Positions 45,216 to 55,633 of a stretch of DNA of 64,000 nt are shown here, piece by piece (position 1 is the stretch's first letter; the number at the start of each line of letters is the position of its first letter). A model generated the notes under the pieces. The model searched no databases, was not told the DNA's origin, and was given only the letters and a program-made list of their open reading frames with translations. A program made the translations under genes and the position numbers. Origin of the DNA: Thalassospira profundimaris (GTDB taxonomy: Bacteria > Pseudomonadota > Alphaproteobacteria > Rhodospirillales > Thalassospiraceae); assembly GCF_003326795.1 (NCBI RefSeq), contig NZ_JPWI01000011.1, forward strand, positions 1-64,000, given 5' to 3'.

Positions 45216-45440
45216 TCATATCTGGTTTAAAGTTTTAAAGGCCAGAATTAAACAGATGCCCCCCATAAATCCAGCCCAAACCATCCCGCCGTACCAAGCT
45301 TTCGGAATGGCTGCCTTGCGCGCGTCGTTTGATCGTTGCCGTCCATGCACGGGACTTGTGCCAGTGAGCGGATTGTAAGCATCTGATTTGATGGATATCT
45401 TGGAATACCACCAAATTTTGAAAGCCCGCCTGAAATGCAT
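45216..45440 (-). CDS. Possible small membrane protein upstream of psuG
   Basis: Open frame of 74 aa whose last half contains a hydrophobic segment (GGMVWAGFMGGICLILAF). A GTG start inside would give about 44 aa. It ends 10 bases before psuG and would overlap the divergent MFS start by 6 bases. No family recognised; this may be chance reading, and the ATG and GTG starts lack a good ribosome site. Confidence 0.3.
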   Translation of the reverse strand: MHFRRAFKIWWYSKISIKSDAYNPLTGTSPVHGRQRSNDARKAAIPKAWYGGMVWAGFMGGICLILAFKTLNQI

Positions 45441-46622
45441 GCCAAGCCCACTCTGACACGTGGCCTTCTGGCCTTTATGGCCATCGGAAGCGGTCTGTCT
45501 GTTGCCAGTCTTTATTACGTTCAGCCGCTGCTTGAATTACTGGCCCGCGAGTATGGTTTAAGCGAAACCAGCGCGGGATTGCTGGTGACTGTGGCACAGG
45601 TCGGCTATCTGACAGGGCTGATTGCGGTTGTACCGCTTGGTGATCATCATGAACGGCGCAAGTTACTGACCGTGACATCGGCTTTGACAGCCGTCGGATT
45701 GCTTGCCATGGGGCTTGCGCCATCGTTTCTGATGCTGGTTGCCTTTAGCTTCTCGGTCGGCATTACCTGTGTGACCGCCCAAATCCTTGTGCCGCTGGCA
45801 GCTCACCTAGCCAGCGATGACAAGCGCGGCTCTGCCGTCGGGGCGGTGATGAGCGGGCTTTTGCTGGGTATCCTTCTGGCCCGTACGTTTTCCGGGATCA
45901 TGGCCGAGCTTGCCGGGTGGCGCTCAGTCTTCATTGTCGCGTCCGTCTTAATGGCAGTTTATGCAGTTGCCTGTTACCGCATCATTCCCAATATTCCACC
46001 GACATCCCATACCAGCTATCGCACGCTTTATCTGTCGATCCTGCATCTGTTTCGTGACGAAGAAGTCCTGCGTCGCCGCAGCCTGATTGGCGGGTTGCAA
46101 TATGCGGTATTTGCGATCTTCTGGACATCCATGGCCTTCATGCTGGTCCGCCAATATGACATGTCCGAAGCCGTGATCGGGCTTTATGGCCTGATCGGTG
46201 CGATTGGTATTCTGGCGGCCCGTATTGCTGGTCGGCTGGCCGATCAGGGATGGGCACGGCTCAGCACGGGCGGGTTCCTTTTAGCCACCATATCAAGCTG
46301 GGGGCTGCTCTATTGGGGACAATGGTCGCTGGTGGCCTTTGCAATCGGGGTGGTGTTGCTTGATCTTGGTATTCAGGGCACGCATATCTCGAACCAGAGC
46401 GAGGTCTATCGCCTCAGCCCCGAAGCACGCAGTCGCCTGACCACGGGCTATATGGCCAGCTACTTCTTTGGCGGGGCCTGTGGATCGGCAAGCTCTGCGG
46501 TGGCCTATGGCGTGGGCGGATGGCCTGCGGTGGTTGCTTTTGGATCAACTGTTTCGATCCTCTGTGCCGTGATCTGGGCCGTGACAGAGTTGCGGTTCCC
46601 GGTGCGGCTAATGAAGAGCTAA
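45435..46622 (+). CDS. Major facilitator superfamily transporter
   Basis: 395 aa with about 12 predicted membrane helices. MFS signature after helix 2: PLGDHHERRKLLTVTSAL; helix 4-5 region has GITCVTAQILVPLAAHLA. Drug/sugar efflux type by length and pattern. Substrate unknown. Divergent from psuG. Confidence 0.88.
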   Translation: MHAKPTLTRGLLAFMAIGSGLSVASLYYVQPLLELLAREYGLSETSAGLLVTVAQVGYLTGLIAVVPLGDHHERRKLLTVTSALTAVGLLAMGLAPSFLMLVAFSFSVGITCVTAQILVPLAAHLASDDKRGSAVGAVMSGLLLGILLARTFSGIMAELAGWRSVFIVASVLMAVYAVACYRIIPNIPPTSHTSYRTLYLSILHLFRDEEVLRRRSLIGGLQYAVFAIFWTSMAFMLVRQYDMSEAVIGLYGLIGAIGILAARIAGRLADQGWARLSTGGFLLATISSWGLLYWGQWSLVAFAIGVVLLDLGIQGTHISNQSEVYRLSPEARSRLTTGYMASYFFGGACGSASSAVAYGVGGWPAVVAFGSTVSILCAVIWAVTELRFPVRLMKS

Positions 46623-46751
46623 GTGGGGCGACATCTTTCTACTACTGTTACGTGGTTGATTTTACCCATGCATTGTAGGACATATGGCTTTTTCAACTTT
46701 TAATTTTCATGTATCGTGAATTCCTAAATCTCTCTTGGGTTGTGGTGCAGG

Positions 46752-48068
46752 ATGAAAATTGAGAAGCAGTGTATTCTTCATCGGGTTTCCGGTGAGAAAA
46801 AAGCAATTGAAGTGCATAACAGGGTAATTAGGGACAAGTACTATTCAGATTCGGTTTCTGCACTTGATGCAAATCCTCCATATGTTGGTTTTTACTTTAT
46901 ATCATTCGAAATTCTGAAAGTTAGTCAGGTCTGTTTGGGGGTGCGTCGCCGGAATACTGCGACAGCTACTGCGCAAGTAAAGTTTCTCTATATTGTTGAT
47001 TTCGACGCAATTGATATATCAGATTTACTTGATGAAGATCAAAAAAAGAGGTGCAGAAATCACAATGATGCAATTCTAAATATTAATGATTCTAATTTGA
47101 TAGTTGATGAAATATTTCGAATAAATCCATATTTAAAGGATCAGATTGATCGTATTATTTCTATTGTGAATGGAAATGACGAGGTTGAAGAAACTGATCG
47201 AAATATAAAACTTGCTTATCAGAGAGATGCAATTGGTCTTTCCGCCGAAATTTTTTCTGGTGAAAAATTGAGGAACTCGCTGCTGCAACACATGCCTGTT
47301 GTTGAGTTCGATATTTCAGAAAGTGCCTTGGAACTAATTGACGAGGACGAGGTGGATGACTGGGAATATGTTCAAGAAAGCCATCTAATAGAACATGACC
47401 TCGAGACATTTGATGGCTACAAGTATGTAAATAAAGAAGGTCTTAAAAAGAAAATACTAAAAAAAGATGATAAGTATTTGGCTATAACTATAACTGACCG
47501 TGATGCAATTGAGAATTGCTTGGGTGTTGATCTAATTTATGCAAATCTTAATAAAAATACATTCGTATTCATTCAGTATAAAAAGATGTCTTATATTAGT
47601 GGTGGGTTTAAGTATTACCCGGATAACCAATTTGAGAAAGAAAGATCTAAAATGAGCTCTCTTCAGTCAGAGCTGAACAAGTCAAAAAAAGAATCGATAA
47701 ACGATTACGATAACTACAGGGCTGGATTTAGTCCTTTGTTGTTCAAGTTCTGTAAGAGTTTACAGCTAAAGATAATGAACCCAGCTATGGTGCAGGGATT
47801 GTATGTGCCACTAGATATGTGGAAGCACTATGTCAAAACTGGGCCAAAGACAAAAAGTGGTAAAGTTGTGGTCCGTCAAGGGTTTCCTGACAAAGCGTTC
47901 TCAAATAGTGCATTTGTCGATCTAGTGTCGTCTGGGTTGCTGGGGACAAAAAGAGAAGCCTTTCAAAGCATTGAAGAGTTCCTGAATTTGGCAGCCAAGC
48001 AAAAAAGAAATGTCGTCATGGCGTACGAGTGGAAGCCAAATTCTACTAAGTCGGATCAGTCAACTTGA
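46752..48068 (+). CDS. AT-rich orphan protein of unknown function
   Basis: 438 aa from the ATG at 46752 (GGTGCAGG ribosome site). No domain recognised. No signal peptide or membrane helix. The middle is acidic with several runs of Glu and Asp (about 190-235), around residue 280 there is an F-rich beta-like stretch (NTFVFIQYKKMSYISGG), then a charged helix and a C-terminal region with WKHYVKTGPKTKSGK. Base use is unlike all neighbours: 47041-47100 has 15 G/C of 60, against 36 of 60 for 44101-44160. Codons are A/T-ending. Likely acquired recently; no neighbour suggests function. Confidence 0.75.
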   Translation: MKIEKQCILHRVSGEKKAIEVHNRVIRDKYYSDSVSALDANPPYVGFYFISFEILKVSQVCLGVRRRNTATATAQVKFLYIVDFDAIDISDLLDEDQKKRCRNHNDAILNINDSNLIVDEIFRINPYLKDQIDRIISIVNGNDEVEETDRNIKLAYQRDAIGLSAEIFSGEKLRNSLLQHMPVVEFDISESALELIDEDEVDDWEYVQESHLIEHDLETFDGYKYVNKEGLKKKILKKDDKYLAITITDRDAIENCLGVDLIYANLNKNTFVFIQYKKMSYISGGFKYYPDNQFEKERSKMSSLQSELNKSKKESINDYDNYRAGFSPLLFKFCKSLQLKIMNPAMVQGLYVPLDMWKHYVKTGPKTKSGKVVVRQGFPDKAFSNSAFVDLVSSGLLGTKREAFQSIEEFLNLAAKQKRNVVMAYEWKPNSTKSDQST

Positions 48069-48074
48069 TAAGCA

Positions 48075-48103
48075 AAACGGCCGCCCCATGGGGACGGCCG
48101 TTT
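48075..48103. terminator. Terminator between orphan gene and ilvC
   Basis: AAACGGCCG (48075-48083) and CGGCCGTTT (48095-48103) form a perfect stem, with CCCC/GGGG inside, just after the ilvC stop on the minus strand. The T-run on each side is short. Confidence 0.8.
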
Positions 48104-48127
48104 GCGTAAGAACGATCCAAGCTGTGC

Positions 48128-49246
<1,119 letters not shown>

Positions 49247-49264
49247 TCACCGGGCAGGGCAAAC

Positions 49265-49774
49265 TCACATCGTTAGTGTGCCGCGCGAAATCGCAGCCAC
49301 ACCGGTACGCGAAATTTCCGAAAGCCCCAGTGGCGCCATCAATTTGATGAAGGCATCAATCTTTTCGGGGCTGCCGATGATTTCATAAACGAAGGAATTA
49401 TTGGTCGCATCGACTGCGCGGGCCTTGAATATGTCGGCAATGCGCAGCGACTCAACGCGCTTTTCACCCGTTGCAATCACTTTGACCAGTGCAAGTTCAC
49501 GCTCGACACTCGGACCGGCAAGGGTCAGGTCGCTGACCTTGTGAACCGGTACAAGACGCGAAAGCTGCGCCTTGATCTGCTCAATCACCATCGGGGTACC
49601 CGAGGTGACCACAGTGATGCGGGACTGATGGGCGTCGGCGTCGACTTCGGCAACGGTCAGGCTTTCAATGTTATAGCCACGGCCGGAGAACAGGCCGATG
49701 ACACGGGCCAGAACGCCAGATTCGTTGTCCACCAGAACGGATATGGTGTGTTTCGAGATTTCGGTTTCTTTCAC
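49265..49774 (-). CDS. ilvN: Acetolactate synthase small (regulatory) subunit
   Basis: 169 aa from the GTG at 49774, preceded by ACGGAG 7 bases upstream; an ATG at 49807 would add 11 residues. N-terminal ACT domain KHTISVLVDNESGVLARVIGLFSGRGYNIESL and C-terminal ALS_ss region. Binds the IlvB catalytic subunit and gives feedback inhibition by valine. Between ilvB and ilvC on the same strand. Confidence 0.95.
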   Translation of the reverse strand: MKETEISKHTISVLVDNESGVLARVIGLFSGRGYNIESLTVAEVDADAHQSRITVVTSGTPMVIEQIKAQLSRLVPVHKVSDLTLAGPSVERELALVKVIATGEKRVESLRIADIFKARAVDATNNSFVYEIIGSPEKIDAFIKLMAPLGLSEISRTGVAAISRGTLTM

Positions 49775-49878
49775 GGTTTCGCTCCGTAAGAGCTCGGTCG
49801 GGGGCATCTATGTGCCGCCCGAGCCGGCCTTTTCATTATGGTTTTGATGATATCGTCTCGCACGCTTGTCGTTGCGGA

Positions 49879-51642
49879 TCAGACCAGAACCATCCCTTCG
49901 TCGGAATCAATGGCTTCGTTGCCGTCGGTTTCCTGCCCAAGCAGCATTTCATTGTGCGGCTTGCCCGACGGAATCATCGGATAGCAGTTTTCCTTGTCGT
50001 CCACGGCAACATCCAGAATCACCGGACCGTCAATTTCGAGCATTTTCTTGATGGCGTCATCAAGATCAGCCGGGTTGTTGCAGGTCATACCGGTAAAGCC
50101 GAATGCTTCGGACAGTTTGACGAAGTCAGGAAGGGTTTCGCTATAGCTTTCGGAATAGCGCGAACCATGCAGAAGCTGCTGCCACTGACGTACCATGCCC
50201 ATGTAACGGTTATTCAGGATCACGGTTTTGATCGGCAGACGATACTGCGTCATCGTCGCGCATTCCTGAATATTCATCATGATCGACGCATCGCCTGTGA
50301 AGCAGACAACCGTCGCATCCGGGTGTGCAACCTGAACACCAAGGGCGGCCGGCATGCCATAGCCCATGGTGCCAAGACCACCGGACGTCATCCATTCATA
50401 GGGATGTTCGAACCCGAAATGCTGGGCGGCCCACATCTGATGCTGACCGACGTCAGTCGTGATGTAGGTCTTGCGATCACGGGTCAGTTCATGAACACGA
50501 CGAATAACGTGCTGCGGCTTGATAACGTCTTTGGGCTGCTTGTAGGACAGGCAGTGTTTGCCACGCCATCCCTCAATTTCTTTCCACCAGCTATCAAGTG
50601 CATTGGCATCGATCTTGTACTGTTTGGCTTTCCAGATCTTGATCATGTCTTCAAGAACGTGACCAACATCGCCAACAATCCCGATATCGACCGGAACGTT
50701 TTTGTTGATCGAGCTCTGATCAATATCGATCTGGATTTTCTGCGAATGCGGCGCAAAGAAATCAAGGTTGCCGGTTACACGGTCATCAAAGCGTGCGCCG
50801 ATTGCAATCATCACGTCGCAATCATGCATCGACATGTTCGATTCATAAGTACCGTGCATCCCGACCATGCCGAGATACTGTTTGTCCGATGCCGGGAATG
50901 CCCCAAGACCCATCAGGGTCAGCGTGATCGGCGCGCCGGTCATGCGGGTGAACTCGGTCAGAAGCTTGCAAGCCTGCAAACCGGAATTGATAACACCACC
51001 ACCACAATACAGGATCGGCTTCTTGGCCGATGCCAGCATTTCGAGTGCTTCTTCAATCTGGCTGCGTTCGCCTTTGACCACCGGGTTATAGGTGCGGTGC
51101 TGAACCTGTGACGGTTCCAGATACGGTGCCTTGCCAACAAGGATATCTTTCGGCAAGTCGATGACAACCGGACCTGGACGGCCGCTGGAGGCAACGTGGA
51201 ATGCCTCATGCATGGTGCGTGCAAGACGATCCGGATTTTTGACCAGATAGTTGTGCTTGGTGCACGGCCGGGTGATGCCGGTGGTGTCAGCTTCCTGGAA
51301 CGCATCATTCCCGATCAGATGAGTCGGGACCTGACCGGTCAGGCAGATAACTGGAATGGAATCCATCAACGCGTCGGTAAGGCCCGTAACAGCGTTTGTC
51401 GCACCCGGTCCCGAGGTCACCAGCACCACGCCGACCTTGCCGGTCGAGCGGGCGTAACCTTCAGCAGCGTGGACAGCAGCCTGTTCATGGCGCACTAGAA
51501 CGTGACGAATCCGGTTTTGTTTAAATATCTCGTCATATAGCGGTAGGACAGCGCCGCCAGGATAGCCGAACACGACTTCCACACCCTGATCAGCAAGGGC
51601 CTGCAACACTACTTCCGAACCACTTAAAATACGTTCTGCCAT
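49879..51642 (-). CDS. ilvB: Acetolactate synthase large subunit
   Basis: Thiamine-diphosphate enzyme making acetolactate or acetohydroxybutyrate. 587 aa. N-terminal GYPGGAVLPLYDEIF, the ThDP-Mg motif GDASIMMNIQECATMTQYRLPIKTVILNN, and RHEQAAVHAAEGYARSTG with the activating glutamate. Complete. AGAGG ribosome site 10 bases before the ATG. Upstream, a terminator of miaA and a short possible leader frame are seen. Confidence 0.98.
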   Translation of the reverse strand: MAERILSGSEVVLQALADQGVEVVFGYPGGAVLPLYDEIFKQNRIRHVLVRHEQAAVHAAEGYARSTGKVGVVLVTSGPGATNAVTGLTDALMDSIPVICLTGQVPTHLIGNDAFQEADTTGITRPCTKHNYLVKNPDRLARTMHEAFHVASSGRPGPVVIDLPKDILVGKAPYLEPSQVQHRTYNPVVKGERSQIEEALEMLASAKKPILYCGGGVINSGLQACKLLTEFTRMTGAPITLTLMGLGAFPASDKQYLGMVGMHGTYESNMSMHDCDVMIAIGARFDDRVTGNLDFFAPHSQKIQIDIDQSSINKNVPVDIGIVGDVGHVLEDMIKIWKAKQYKIDANALDSWWKEIEGWRGKHCLSYKQPKDVIKPQHVIRRVHELTRDRKTYITTDVGQHQMWAAQHFGFEHPYEWMTSGGLGTMGYGMPAALGVQVAHPDATVVCFTGDASIMMNIQECATMTQYRLPIKTVILNNRYMGMVRQWQQLLHGSRYSESYSETLPDFVKLSEAFGFTGMTCNNPADLDDAIKKMLEIDGPVILDVAVDDKENCYPMIPSGKPHNEMLLGQETDGNEAIDSDEGMVLV

Positions 51643-51664
51643 GATTTTCGAGCCTCTTTACTTA

Positions 51665-51682
51665 GCGACAACAACGTGTCGC
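51665..51682 (-). promoter_or_regulatory. Hairpin in a possible short leader of ilvB
   Basis: GCGACA/TGTCGC pair around ACAACG. On the minus strand, an ATG at 51705 begins a 14-codon frame (MFQSRGYHATRCCR) that runs through this hairpin and ends near 51664, 22 bases before ilvB. It has no Ile, Val or Leu codon run, so a classic attenuator is not supported. Confidence 0.25.
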
Positions 51683-51732
51683 GTGATAACCGCGTGATTG
51701 AAACATGATCCAATTATCCTCAAATTGGAGTT

Positions 51733-51773
51733 GAAAAATCCGCCGAAACGGCGGTTTTCCGCCATTTCGGCGG
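51733..51773 (-). terminator. Terminator of miaA, upstream of ilvB
   Basis: CCGCCGAAA and TTTCGGCGG (51740-51748, 51765-51773) form the outer stem and CGGCGG/CCGCC the inner one; with a wobble the minus-strand RNA gives 15 paired bases closed by an AAAA loop, followed by ATTTTT. A strong rho-independent terminator. Confidence 0.92.
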
Positions 51774-51794
51774 GGGAAGCGCCAACCTATCGCC

Positions 51795-52763
51795 TCACTT
51801 TGGCGTGGTCAACAGAAATTGGTTAATATCATGACGCATTTTTGCTGCCAAACTTTCCGAATATTGCGCGTCGATGATTTCCTTGTCGGTCATCTGATGA
51901 CGAAACCACGTTAATTGGCGCTTTGCATAACGTCTGGTTTCGCGCTGTGATTTCTCTTTGGCGGTGGCAAGATCAATCTTGCCAGCCAGATATGCTCCAA
52001 GCTCACGCACGCCGACCGCCTTCATGACCGGGGCACTCTCGGGAAGCCCAAGCGCAATCAAATCGCGGACTTCGTCAATTGCACCCTGTTCGATCATAAG
52101 GTCAAAACGCCGGTTGCAGCGATCATAAAGTATGTCACGTGGCGGCATGTAGCACAGCTTTTTGAACTTCATGTTCGCAGGTGGCGTGATCACCGGTTCC
52201 TTGTGCCAGGATGCCAGTCCGCGACCGGTATGGGCGAAAACCTCGGCGGCGCGAATCAGACGTTGCGTATTGGTGCTATCAAGTGCCGCGGCGGTCTCCG
52301 GATCGTCTTTTGCCAGCTTTTCAAAGAATGCTGTGTGCCCAAGATCTTCGAGTTCGGCGGTAACACTGTCGCGAATCCGTGCGGGGACATCCGGGATCGA
52401 TGCGATTCCCTCGGTCAGGGCGTTCAGATACATGCCCGTGCCACCCGTGATGATCGGGAGCTTGCCCGAAGCATGGCAGTCGGCAATCTCGGCCATGGCC
52501 ATCTCGCGCCACTTGCCCGCTGAACAGGCTTCGCGTCCTGACAGCACACCATAAAGCCGATGGGGTGCACGTGCGGTTTCGCTTTCATCAGGGCGGGCGC
52601 TCAGGATGCGCAGTTCCTCATAGACCTGCATGCTGTCAGCATTAATCACCACGCCGTCAAAGGCTTCGGCCATATCAAGCGCAAGCGCGGACTTCCCGCT
52701 GGCAGTCGGGCCAGCAACGATCAGGACAGGGGCAAAGGAACTGTTGGCGTTAATGGCCGACAT
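51795..52763 (-). CDS. miaA: tRNA dimethylallyltransferase
   Basis: Adds a dimethylallyl group to A37 of tRNAs reading codons that begin with U. 322 aa. P-loop VAGPTASGKSALALDMA, DSMQVYEELRILSARP, ITGGTGMYLNALTEG and the C-terminal KRQLTWFRHQ. Complete. Divergent from serB across about 200 bases. Confidence 0.97.
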   Translation of the reverse strand: MSAINANSSFAPVLIVAGPTASGKSALALDMAEAFDGVVINADSMQVYEELRILSARPDESETARAPHRLYGVLSGREACSAGKWREMAMAEIADCHASGKLPIITGGTGMYLNALTEGIASIPDVPARIRDSVTAELEDLGHTAFFEKLAKDDPETAAALDSTNTQRLIRAAEVFAHTGRGLASWHKEPVITPPANMKFKKLCYMPPRDILYDRCNRRFDLMIEQGAIDEVRDLIALGLPESAPVMKAVGVRELGAYLAGKIDLATAKEKSQRETRRYAKRQLTWFRHQMTDKEIIDAQYSESLAAKMRHDINQFLLTTPK

Positions 52764-52969
52764 GAAGGCACTTCCAAGCTCGGATATTCAAAGGTCGGAC
52801 AGTCTATTGGGTTCGATGCCAAAGGCATAGCGATTTGGGACACATGACCCCGGCAAAAAACACGTAAACAAGACGGATTGCGCGAAAGTTCTCTTGCCAG
52901 GGTCGGGCGCAATTCGGATAAAGGCGACAAATCTGTTTAATGCCTTTTCCGCCAAGGAGCCCGCAGACC

Positions 52970-53860
52970 ATGAAGTTGGTACTGACCCTGATTGCCGCCC
53001 CGAATTCGAATGCGTTGACCAAGTCCGTCATCGATAAAGCAGCAATCGCCCTGACCGGGGCAGGGGCCCTTGTCGGGGATGTGACCTGGCTTGCCGAGGG
53101 TGAGGCATGTGATCTGATCTTTGATGGCATCACGCTTGATGTGGCTGATACCAGTCTTGCTGAGTCCGAGCTTGGTGTGGATGCCGTTACCCAGAAAATC
53201 GCAACCCGGCGCAAGAAGCTGCTGATTGCCGATATGGACAGCACCATGGTGACCGGTGAAACCCTTGACGAGCTCGCCGAATTTGCCGGGGTCAAGGAAC
53301 GGGTGGCGGCAATCACGGCACGCGCCATGAATGGCGAGCTTGATTTCGAAGCCGCCCTTGATGAACGCGTAGGCCTTCTTGAAGGCATGTCGACCGAGAT
53401 GCTGAAAGAAGCTTGGAAAACTGTCGAATATACCGGCGGGGCCAAAACGCTTGTCTCGACCATGAAAGCAAACGGGGCTTTTGCCGCACTGGTATCAGGC
53501 GGGTTCGATTTCTTTACTGGTGCAGTTCGGGCCGAACTTGGTTTTGACTATGATCAGGCCAATGTTCTGATCGAAAAAGACGGCAAACTGACCGGCAAGG
53601 TCAAAAAACCGGTTCTTGATCGTCAGGCCAAGGTGGACGCGCTTGAAAACCTGTCAGCCGAGCAGGGCATCACGGTCGATGATGCGATTGCGGTCGGTGA
53701 CGGTGCCAATGATCTTCAGATGATCTCGCTTGCCGGGACCGGTGTTGCCTTCCATGCCAAACCGTCAGTTCAGGAACAGGCACGCATCTGCATCAATCAT
53801 GGCGATCTGACAGCACTCCTGTATTTGCAGGGCTATGCCAAGGCCGATTTCGTTTCCTGA
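52970..53860 (+). CDS. serB: Phosphoserine phosphatase
   Basis: Last step of serine synthesis. 296 aa from the ATG at 52970, with AAGGAG 10 bases upstream; an upstream in-frame ATG at 52940 has none. N-terminal ACT-like part, then HAD phosphatase with the nucleophile motif ADMDSTMV, the loop II SGGFDFFTGAVR and motif IV VGDGANDLQM. All catalytic residues present. Confidence 0.97.
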   Translation: MKLVLTLIAAPNSNALTKSVIDKAAIALTGAGALVGDVTWLAEGEACDLIFDGITLDVADTSLAESELGVDAVTQKIATRRKKLLIADMDSTMVTGETLDELAEFAGVKERVAAITARAMNGELDFEAALDERVGLLEGMSTEMLKEAWKTVEYTGGAKTLVSTMKANGAFAALVSGGFDFFTGAVRAELGFDYDQANVLIEKDGKLTGKVKKPVLDRQAKVDALENLSAEQGITVDDAIAVGDGANDLQMISLAGTGVAFHAKPSVQEQARICINHGDLTALLYLQGYAKADFVS

Positions 53861-53880
53861 TTACCGGAACATCGCAAAGA

Positions 53881-53913
53881 AAAAGGGCGACCTGCGTGGC
53901 AGGCCGCCCTTTT
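53881..53913. terminator. Bidirectional terminator of serB and degP
   Basis: AAAAGGGCGACCTGC pairs with GCAGGCCGCCCTTTT (one mismatch) around GTG, with T-runs at both ends between the convergent genes. Confidence 0.9.
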
Positions 53914-53938
53914 ATCATGTCAGTATCGTTGGTGATAC

Positions 53939-55432
53939 TTATTCAGCAACCGAAAGGGTCAGGCCAAAGTAACGCGGGCCAGCAGATGTTTCGATCAACA
54001 TCAGAATGGTGCGCTTGTCGTCATCAACGGCGGCTTTGACAGCCTTGGTGACATCTTCGACATTCGAGACCGAGCTGTGCGACGCTTCGATGATGATGTC
54101 ACCGGGGCGAACACCTTTTTCGGCAGCATAGCTGTCACCTGATACGTCAGTCACAATCACGCCTTCGGTACCTTCGGCAAGGTTGTAACGTTTACGAAGG
54201 GTATCATCGACATTGGCAACCTTGATGCCAAGTTCGTTGATGTTGGCCTCGGCAATCGCCGGTGCTTCCTGGCTGTCAGAAGGCGTTGCGCTTGCGGCAA
54301 TGACTTCTTCTTCAAGTTCGCCAAGTTCGACCTGTACGGTCTGTTTCTTGCCATCGCGCCAGATCACCACATCGACATCCTTGCCGATTTTGGTTTCGGC
54401 GACGATACGTGGCAGGCGACGCATGGACTCAACATCCTTGCCATCAAATTTCAGGATGACATCACCCTGTTTGATGCCTGCTTTTTTGGCCGGGCTTTCG
54501 TCCGACACGCCAGCAACCATTGCACCCGATGCGCTATCAAGTCCAACCGAGTCAGCGATATCTTCTGTGACGGTCTGGATGTGAACCCCAAGCCAGCCAC
54601 GACGGGTACGACCATATTCCTTGAGCTGGTCGACAACGCCCTGAGCAATGGCCGACGGAATGGCAAAGCCGATACCGACCGAACCGCCGGACGGGGAATA
54701 TATCGCGCTATTGATCCCGATCACATCACCATCAAGGTTAAACAGCGGACCACCAGAGTTGCCACGGTTGATCGATGCGTCGGTCTGGATGAAATCGTCA
54801 TACGGACCCTGATTGATGTCACGGTTCCGGGCCGAAATAATACCGGCCGTCACAGTGCCACCAAGACCGAACGGGTTACCGATTGCCATTGCCCAGTCAC
54901 CAATACGCGACTTGTCTGAATCGCCCCATTTAACGAACGGAAGATCGTCTTTCGGGGTGACTTTCAGCAATGCAACGTCGGTTTTCGGATCGCGACCGAT
55001 CAGTTCGGCATCAAGGGTTTCACCGTCATGAAGACGCACGCTGATCTCGTCTGCGCCATCAATGACGTGGTTGTTGGTCACGATGTAACCATCCGCCGAG
55101 ATGATAAAACCCGAACCAAGAGCGGTTGCGCGACGCTGTTGCGGGGTTTGACCACCCTGACCGCCTTGACCATTCCGATCCATGAAGTCACGGAAAAGAT
55201 CTTCGAACGGCGAACCCGGAGGGAACTGGAAATCAGGTCCCTGGCGGTCTGCGACAATCTGGCTGGTTGAGATATTCACAACACTTGGCAGGAGTTTTTC
55301 TGCCAGGTCTGCAAAACTTTCAGGAGCGGGGCGGGCATTCGCGATTTGCGAAACACTGGTCACGCCAAGGAGAACAATCACCAGTGCTGCGCTTACTTTC
55401 GACCGCACCGGGTTGTATAATGCTTGTAGCAT
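53939..55432 (-). CDS. Do-family periplasmic serine protease (DegP/MucD type)
   Basis: 497 aa from the ATG at 55432, which has AGGA 9 bases upstream; a GTG at 55462 is an alternative. Signal region LVIVLLGVTSVSQIANA, trypsin-like domain with His in IVTNNHVID, Asp in KTDVALLK and Ser in GNSGGPL, then two PDZ domains (starting near RRGWLGVHIQTV and GIKVANVDDTL). Periplasmic quality-control protease or chaperone. Neighbour of DUF2065 and hflC/hflK, a conserved order in alphaproteobacteria. Confidence 0.95.
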   Translation of the reverse strand: MLQALYNPVRSKVSAALVIVLLGVTSVSQIANARPAPESFADLAEKLLPSVVNISTSQIVADRQGPDFQFPPGSPFEDLFRDFMDRNGQGGQGGQTPQQRRATALGSGFIISADGYIVTNNHVIDGADEISVRLHDGETLDAELIGRDPKTDVALLKVTPKDDLPFVKWGDSDKSRIGDWAMAIGNPFGLGGTVTAGIISARNRDINQGPYDDFIQTDASINRGNSGGPLFNLDGDVIGINSAIYSPSGGSVGIGFAIPSAIAQGVVDQLKEYGRTRRGWLGVHIQTVTEDIADSVGLDSASGAMVAGVSDESPAKKAGIKQGDVILKFDGKDVESMRRLPRIVAETKIGKDVDVVIWRDGKKQTVQVELGELEEEVIAASATPSDSQEAPAIAEANINELGIKVANVDDTLRKRYNLAEGTEGVIVTDVSGDSYAAEKGVRPGDIIIEASHSSVSNVEDVTKAVKAAVDDDKRTILMLIETSAGPRYFGLTLSVAE

Positions 55433-55633
55433 GTGTCTGATCCTGTTCGTTGCCGCGTTCACGGTATTTGTAATTCTGTTTTTGCAGCGCGCGATGGGAT
55501 TCTTAATTTACCCGTCGCTTAATTAATCAAATTAACCCCGACTTTGGCAGAATTTGGGCGGCTCTGGGAAAAATCAAGGAATTCTCGGCACAACATCGTG
55601 GCGTTTTACCCCTGTATGGCGGTTTTCCGTGGC

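Noticed and set aside
46623-46751. Possible insertion boundary or attachment site before the AT-rich orphan
   Set aside because: No direct repeat matching the region after its stop, and no integrase or tRNA at either side.
49810-51111. 433-codon plus-strand frame over ilvB
   Set aside because: Exact antisense of the conserved ilvB gene; no family similarity.
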